From: Gliomastix tumulicola
Lineage: Eukaryota > Ascomycota > Sordariomycetes > Hypocreales > Bionectriaceae
Reading direction: 5' to 3'
Length of the DNA: 64,000 bases
Assembly (NCBI GenBank): GCA_001599755.1
Contig: BCHX01000006.1
Span: forward strand, 3,087,336 to 3,151,335
Numbering within the stretch: the first letter of the stretch is position 1; every line of letters starts with the position of its first letter. Of this stretch, positions 57,801 through 64,000 are shown piece after piece. The notes beneath the pieces were generated by a model, which did no database searches, had not been told where the DNA came from, and saw only the letters and a program-made list of their open reading frames with translations. Both the position numbers and the translations under genes were made by a program.

Positions 57801-58408
57801 AAGGCACAGCTTTCGCTGCTCGTTCCGCTAGTCAGTTCCGTGCAGTAGTCGACCAGAAAAGGAATATGAACCTGGGCGGGAGGACGGGCTGGCTGGTCGT
57901 TGAGGCCAGGCATGTCGGTCCTCAGGAGTAAATTCTGGCGTGACGAAGAGGTTGGGGGTCGCTCACCGGTCTCCTTGCAGTTTCAAGAAGCTCGGGTGGC
58001 TTGCTCCTCGTTCCATGCATGCCACTGACGTGCCAGTGCAGGGTGTGTGATGGAAGCCTTGCTCTCTCGTTCAATCATCGTCGAGCAGAATGACACTCGT
58101 GCCTGGAGTGACGAACAACTTGCCGTCTTCGACTTTTTCCCCCTCCGTCACTCGATCGGCCAGCCAGCCAGCCCGCCAGCCATCCGTCGAATGAAGACTT
58201 CGTCCTATTTTCCTAGCGCGTAGATCGTGCCCCTGGCATGCCGTGCGTGAACCCAATCTCCTATTAAACTGCTGATCACCTCCTCACCTCTCTCCCCCAG
58301 CTTAGGTGAACCGTTTTGCTTATTTCTTCTGACTCAAGAACCTTGCCCTGTCCTCCGTCGCATTTCGTATCACGAGTGCTGACCGGCTCTATCCTCGTCG
58401 TCGCCTTT

Positions 58409-58439
<31 letters not shown>

Positions 58440-58471
58440 GGCTTGTATTCCTTCTAGCAGTGTGGCCCACG
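54830..58471. other. Large intergenic region, 3.6 kb, no supported gene
   Basis: This separates the divergent MFS and Pth11-like genes. The longest frame, 57230-57931 (+), has an Arg/Pro-rich composition, no domain and no splice extension. Small inverted repeats occur (for example ACGCTAG/CTAGCGT near 56159-56184). I see no transposase, reverse-transcriptase or tRNA features. Confidence 0.4.
58411..58439. repeat. T29 homopolymer in the leader of the Pth11-like gene
   Basis: Twenty-nine consecutive T residues end 33 nt before the ATG at 58472. No target-site duplication is obvious around it. Confidence 0.9.
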
Positions 58472-59517
58472 ATGTCTTCCGACGGAAGGGACCTCAATCC
58501 CAACGACAACAATGCCCATCTAGTGTACTACCCGGCCGCAGTCTTTGCTGGACTATGTCCTATACTGGTTGCTCTGAGGACATGGGCCAGGGTGAGGAGG
58601 GGAGGCAAGATGAGTGCTGATGACTGGACAGCATGGGCTGCCCTGGTAAGCTGTGATATCCTCAAGCAGATCAGAAACAAAGCTGACGTTGTCCTTCCAG
58701 ATCTTTAGCCTCCTCACAAGTGCTTTTCTAGTAGCGTGTAAGTCGACGATAGATCGGTGATGCAAGCAAGGAACGGCAGTGCTGACACCCCTGGAGCATG
58801 TCAGTTTGGCATGGGCCGACACTTCGCTTTGATCGAGAAAGAGGACAAATACGAGACGCTCAAGGTCGGTCCAAGTCCACCACTGCCACTCGTCCGTCAA
58901 TTTGCTCACACCCATCCGGCAGTTCTTCTACCTGGCACAGATCTCGTACAAGGCGTCCATCAACCTCACCAAGTGCTGCATCCTCCTCCTCTACCTGCAC
59001 ATCTTCCAGCAGATCCGCTGGTTCAAGTGGGCATGCTGGCTGCTCATCCTCGTCGTCGGCGCCTACTGCGTCGCCTCGGTCACCGCCACCATCTTCCAGT
59101 GCTCGCCCCTCCCCCGCGCCTTCGACAAGTCCATCCCGGGATCCTGCATCGACAACAGCCAGTTCTGGTACGCCAACGCGGGCTTCTCCATCGCGACCGA
59201 CATCGTCATCCTCCTGCTGCCCATGCCGCTCGTCTACGGGCTGCAGATTCCCCTAGGCCAGAAGATCGCGCTGGCGGGCGTCTTCTGCCTGGGCATCTTC
59301 GTCGTCATCACGTCGTGCCTGCGCGTCACGACGCTCGACATCCTGGCCACGTCGCCAGACATGACGTACGATATTGAGAACGTCATGTGGACCATCATCG
59401 AGCCCAACGTCGCCATCATCTGCGCGTGCCTGCCGATGCTGCGGACCTTCATCGTGCGCATCTTCCCGGCGCTGCGGAGCAAGGGCAGCTACGGCCGGAA
59501 CTACGCACAGAGCAGCG

Positions 59518-59548
<31 letters not shown>

Positions 59549-59795
59549 GACGGGCGGTGGGTACGGCGTCCGGTCCGGGACGGCGGGTGTGTCGAGCCAG
59601 CCTGGCAGGGAGCGTGGTGACTGGGAGGAGATTGGCGGGGCCAAGTCGGATGCGGTGCAGATGACGGCGATTCAGCGGTCCGGGTCGACGGCGGGCAGTG
59701 AGGAGAGCATCTTGCCGGGGAGCTCACCGGGGAATGACGGGAAGTTCGGCATCCAGAAGACGGTGGATGTCACCGTCCAGTATTCGGAGAGGTAG
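58472..59795 (+). CDS. Pth11-like / fungal rhodopsin-domain integral membrane protein
   Basis: Four exons are inferred (58472-58645, 58701-58737, 58797-58864, 58923-59795), giving 383 residues. Seven hydrophobic segments follow the usual order of the fungal rhodopsin domain. Landmarks are RTWARVRRGGKMSADDW in the first loop, QFGMGRH (the YGxGxH element), FFYLAQISYKASINLTKCCILLLYLHIF, the Cys of TIFQC paired with SCID, WYANAGFSIATDIVILLLPMP and TIIEPNVAIICACLPMLR. An N-terminal CFEM domain is absent. The cytosolic tail holds a poly-Gly run of nine residues encoded by GGC repeats, then Ser-rich sequence. Relatives include the appressorium receptor Pth11, but most are orphans and no ligand can be assigned. 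Exon 3's acceptor (GAG at 58796) was chosen because the stronger CAG at 58804 breaks the frame. Confidence 0.88.
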
Positions 59796-61227
59796 AGGGG
59801 TGGCTGGGGACGATATAAAGAACAGGCAACACTGCTGGGGGGGGAGCACATGTGAACCATGATATGATGGAAAATGGATGGATCGGCAAGGAAAAGGAAT
59901 GCAAGGTAACGCCCGTACTGTGGACTTAGATAACAACGAGTCGCACTGGACGTGATCTTGACTGGCCTCCGTTTCGCGGCAGGGGGTCATTGACGCTCCC
60001 ATTATAGTCAACTGAGGTGATGAATATGACGTCCCAGACCATTGTAAGATGGACGGTCCTATGAGGTGAATGATGCCGCGTGATAGGGCAAGGACACCTG
60101 CTGCTTTTCGTGAGCATTTACTGTCCTGTAGTGTGTCATGTTCCACGGTACCTCAATGTATGACATTCCTCAACAATAGCGGCGGAAAAGGGATGAGGCA
60201 GCTCAAATCTAGCTCTCACTTCAAGGAGGGCCCAAGCCAGTTGACCAGCGGCGTTACAACATCCTTTCTCTTCTACCTGAGGTGCTGAGTCGATGTTGAG
60301 TGATGTCGTTGGGAAAGATTGAGGCTGTCTGTAGGGTAGCACATCAGGTTCGTCGTCGCATTACCGCTTTTGTGCATCCGAGGCAAGTAGCACGTGACCC
60401 CACACACCTCCCCGGAGCACGGATCTTCGTAAACCCGGTAGTCTGAAGCCCCCCCGCTGGCTCAGGGGGCTGTGGGTACCTGACGCCTGGGTGTAACTTG
60501 CCTGCAACTGGAAGTATCGTCCCGCCAGCCAATCACAGCCCAGGCATGTTGATCCGTCAGGCAGCAGCATTCTCAGGCGGAGCCACGGCGCAATTGCCAG
60601 GAAACAGCGCCGGGAAGTGCCTGCCTTGAGATGTTGAGGGATCCGCTACAGGCACCGAAATATTGGAATTTGGTTTTATCGCCTCGTCGCCTTTTCTCTG
60701 GAATTCGAGTCTGTCCTCCCTCATTCCCGTCTGCCACCGCTTGCCAGACGTTGTTTTGTGCATCGCCTCGTTTTGCTCGTTTGGATAATCTGCGGGACGC
60801 TCGCGCTAGCACTTGCAGTGAGACCCTTGCATTTTGGCGTCTGGCACAGGGTCATAGCGGAGACCCCTCACTGTCTGACGCTCACTGAGGCTTCCACCAT
60901 TCAAACAGCTGTTCAATTCGGCACATTCAGCATCACCGACGACGACGCCTGGACAGCCAGAGGGCAGAATGCGCTGATAGGATAGGCATCGCATTCTCGA
61001 CTACCGACTTCTCCGGCCTCCAGCGAGGCGGCGCATGCAGCAGCAGCAGATCCTCCCGCAGCGCGTCGGCCCAGCTCAGCCACACTGGCCAATAAGCCCA
61101 CGTTGCGCATCGCAGCGCATCGCATTACGTCGAGTCGCATCTCGGATCAATTGAGCACGCATCAATTTCCATCTCGCGGGGCGCAAACGCACTCTCTGGA
61201 GACAGCGACCATCGCATACTTACCGCC
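59796..61227. other. Intergenic, promoter and leader of the HeLo-pseudokinase gene
   Basis: Frames at 60557-60888 on either strand have no domains. No RNA gene is seen. Confidence 0.45.
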
Positions 61228-64000
61228 ATGGAGTCTTTTCTCCCGCTGAGCGGCTTCCAGCTGCCGTTCCAGCAGCGCCTCAGCCGCCTGTATAACGACA
61301 CCAAGAAATCCACCGACTTCGTCAAGGACCCCGTCCAGAATGAGGAGGATCCGGAAGTCAAGGCGCTGCATCGCAAGCTGCGCATCCAGAAGGACCGCCT
61401 CGTCAGCTGGGGTCTCGAGTGGTCAGATCCGACCCAGTCGGCCGAGATTGACGAGTCTCTGTCGAAGGCAGGTTTGAGCGAGGTCGTCGGCAGCATCATG
61501 TCGACCATCAAGGACATCCTGGCCGAGGCAGAGCCGCTATGGCTCAGCTCTAAGCATCTCGCGGACGGCAGTCGCTCAAATCCTGACCGCAAGCCACCGC
61601 TGGCTCACTGGGACAAGACGCGCTTTGAAGACCTTGTTCGCGATCTGACGTCGTCGATCGACACACTCTACGAGATCTCTCGCACTCGTTCTATGGCCGG
61701 TGGGCTCGCCCGCGGGTCTTCTAAGACCCCTTATAAGGGCCCATCTGCCGTGGACGACTTCAGGCCCTTCGAGTCTAGTCGCATCCAGACGCCACAATTG
61801 ATTCGGTCGGATACTCTCACGCATCTTCGTTCTCGTACCGGCGGGGACGGTCCCAAGGCCCGTGAGGTCGTCTTCATGAGCAAGACAGCCTACCTTGAGC
61901 TCACTCAGGGCTCGCCACGGGAGCCCTGGGCACCACTGCTCCTCGAGTACGCGCACTTCGATCCCATCTACTCGGTGACTGGCGTCATGCCGTCCATGTC
62001 TCGGTTTGAGAAGCTCTCTGCGGGCCTTCAACAGGACCCTCAGCGGTCGCCGGAAACATGGACGGGCCTGCCGCGCCTACTGGGCTACTTTGAAGACATG
62101 GACAACTCTCGCTTCGGCCTGGTGTATCGATTCCCTCATTCCTTCAACGCTGTCTCCTTTGAGCAGGTCACCAAGAACCCGTATTATAGCCTGCCTACTC
62201 TGGGCGAGCTCCTGACGCAACCGGACACGGAACCGGCACTCGAGGCCAAGTTCAGACTGGCACATAACGTCGCCAACACTGTCTTCGACATGCACGCTCG
62301 TGGCATTACACATGGCGGCCTCGGGCCGCAGAACGTCTCCTTCACCAACAAGGTGACGGGACCTGCCCTGACTGCTGGCGATGTGGATGTGCGACGCCCT
62401 CTTGTGTCATCTTATGAGCTTTTCCCTGAAGAGTCCGCGGCACCGGTCGCAGCCTTGACCCGCCACCCCCTCGATCCTCGATCAACGAAGAGCTCCTCGT
62501 TTCTGAACACGGACGAGCGCGTCTGGGAGCTTTACTCGCTGGCCATGATTCTTCTGACGATTGGTCTGTGGACGCCATTGGAGGAGCTTGTCCCGGAAAA
62601 CCCGTCCAAGGCGATCACCGACTCGCTCTTACAAAAGCTGGCTATTCGATGCGGCAGCCCCTACATGAAAGCAGTCCAGGCGTGCCTGTCGGCCGTGGAC
62701 ATGGAGCAAGCTGGTGAATGCACGGGCGAAGTGCTGCTGTCCTCTGTGCAAATGAGGGCTAGCCGTTTCTTGGAAGCGTGCTGCATCCTGGACGGCGTTG
62801 GTGGGCTCGAGGAGAGGCTTACCCATGACCTGCACCAAACGGCGGAAGAGACCGCCCGCAAGCCATCTACGCCGAGTCATCAGGCAGGTCCATCCAAGGA
62901 CCCGAGAGATGTGAAGTCTCCCACGCTGTTCAACAGCCCGCCGCCTGCTGCCCCGATTGATCCCTCGATCCGCAAGGAGCCTATTAAGGTCGAGACCGCC
63001 GACCCAGACGTCGAAGGTAAGTTCTGATATTGTCCAAGACAAGGCAAGAGGTACTAACTGACTGGTCTAGACGCATCTGGCAAGCCTGCCAAACCCGAGA
63101 ACAAGATCAAGCTCTATCCCAACGTGCCTCTCCCGCCAGATGCAGTGGAGAAATGGAACACTATCCTCATGCCCCAGATCAACCACGCACTGCGACACTT
63201 CTACCGCAAGAACCCCGAGTCTGTCGAGATCTCGCTCGAGTCTGTTGGACCGAACCCCGCCAACACCCAGCCTACCGTTCTGGTCGTATGCACGTCGGTT
63301 GGCAAGGTCCGGGCCATTCTTAAGAAGCGACTCGGCGACCTCTTTGACGGATCTACTGGGTTCGCCCTCAAGGTGTGCAAGGGCCACGTTCTTCGGTCTC
63401 GACGACACTCCGCAAGCGTCATCAGGTCCATGGCAAACCGAAACAGCATCCACGACAAGAGGTCGGCAGCCGACGGCGACGACGAGGTCGAAGCCGTCAA
63501 CCCCGAGTTTCAGGAGCGTCCAGGCAATGGCGCCAGCATCGGGGCCTGGATTGGCGACCGCCATTTGCCTCCTGTGAGCTTTGGTGGACTCGTGCTCGTG
63601 GATGACAAGATCTACGGTATGACGGTACATCATATGCTCGATGATCCCGAGCGCGACTTCGGACACAGCGACACCACGAGAAGCAGTGCGATCCCCAACC
63701 ACGAGTGGTTCACCGAATCGCTCGCAGAAAGCAGCGTCGACGACGAGTACGCATACGAACTGTCTGATACGGAGTCGGAGCCGTACTCTGAGTCCGACAT
63801 TACGAGCGACTGGGGCGATGATGAGGAGGAGGAAGATGAGTTTGAGCCTGGTGATATTCCCGGAATTGAGCCCGGCTGCGGCGATGGCTACATCGTTACC
63901 CAGCCTGCTCTTGATGATGTTGAGGATGGGTTCTACCCTTCCGAGGAGACAGCAGATGAGGATCACCTTGATACATTCAGCCTCGGGGAGGTCTATGCTT
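61228..64000 (+). CDS. HeLo-like / pseudokinase protein with possible trypsin-like C-terminal domain, partial (runs off right edge)
   Basis: Exon 1 is 61228-63016 and exon 2 starts at 63071 and is open to the window end, giving more than 900 residues. Residues about 10-75 carry the HeLo-type pattern FQQRLSRLYND... LHRKLRIQKDRLVSWGLEW, as in prion-inhibition (HET-s/LopB-like) proteins. Residues about 210-500 form a kinase-like domain: LLLEYAHFDP, LRLLGYFED-type hinge region, LAHNVANTVFDMHARGITHGGLGPQN with the HRD loop replaced by HGG (His362), and no DFG. It should therefore be a pseudokinase. After a disordered linker, exon 2 contains PTVLVVCTSVGKVRAILKK, then GASIGAWIGDRHLPPVSFGG and YGMTVHHML (His783/784). 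The last resembles the catalytic-His strand of a chymotrypsin-fold protease. An acidic stretch follows. A regulated cell-death or recognition role is inferred from HeLo relatives, not shown. Confidence 0.8.

Noticed and set aside
57230..57931. Plus-strand ORF of 233 aa
   Set aside because: Arg/Pro-rich composition, no domain, no intron logic and no leader; best read as chance ORF in GC-rich DNA.
58805..58864. Alternative exon 3 of the Pth11-like gene starting after the stronger CAG acceptor at 58804
   Set aside because: It breaks the reading frame with the GTAAGT donor at 58738; the GAG acceptor at 58796 keeps phase and yields SCQFGMGRH.
1..64000. Window-wide repeat-induced point mutation
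   Set aside because: No extended AT-rich blocks or mutated repeat copies are apparent; only isolated CpA-to-TpA-compatible stops occur, in the BTB genes and the MFS pseudogene.

Overview
This window looks like nuclear DNA of a filamentous ascomycete, most likely a Sordariomycete. Genes are broken by short spliceosomal introns (about 45-80 nt, GT...AG, often with a CTAAC/CTAATAC branch site). Both strands are coding, with 0.3-3.6 kb between genes and no operons. The families are typical of plant-associated or plant-degrading moulds: secreted subtilases, an M43 metalloprotease, pectin lyase, Pth11-like and DUF6536 membrane proteins, fungal BTB, 2EXR, SLATT and HeLo proteins. I cannot name the species. 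No rRNA, tRNA, CRISPR or intact transposon was found.

Layout. 0-2.3 kb: 5' part of a multi-pass membrane protein (-), running off the left edge. 4-7 kb: secreted metalloprotease and a 2EXR/F-box-like protein. 8.1-14.1 kb: a tandem array of three BTB/POZ paralogues. The first and third each carry one in-frame TAG exactly where the intact relatives have Trp. 14.8-17.9 kb: two convergent paralogues of an unrecognised family. 19.7-22.5 kb: subtilase 1. 22.7-23.6 kb: fungal SLATT protein (-). 25.5-27.5 kb: phenol-2-monooxygenase-type flavoprotein (-). 28.6-30.3 kb: cytosolic alpha-amylase (-). 32.8-35.7 kb: subtilase 2. 36.1-36.8 kb: decayed transporter pseudogene. 37.0-38.2 kb: pectin lyase (-). 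39.3-42.0 kb: phosphoketolase (-). 43.1-43.9 kb: Pro-rich unknown. 44.4-49.0 kb: 1,514-aa CorA-like membrane protein with three in-frame minisatellites (-). 50.4-52.6 kb: DUF6536 membrane protein (-). 53.3-54.8 kb: MFS anion:cation symporter (-). 58.5-59.8 kb: Pth11/rhodopsin-like protein. 61.2 kb to the right edge: HeLo-like/pseudokinase protein with a possible protease-like tail, cut by the window.

Themes. Extracellular degradation (two S8 proteases, M43 protease, pectin lyase) sits beside carbon catabolism (phosphoketolase, amylase, aromatic hydroxylase, transporter). Alongside are families linked elsewhere to recognition or self/non-self biology (BTB array, SLATT, HeLo-pseudokinase). The most notable observation is the pair of otherwise intact BTB genes each interrupted once by UAG at a Trp codon. 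That fits the A-to-I mRNA editing of premature stops known in sexual-stage Sordariomycetes, but a single G:C-to-A:T mutation, RIP-like or not, would look the same. Exon boundaries below were inferred by eye from splice signals and reading phase; I ran no similarity search.
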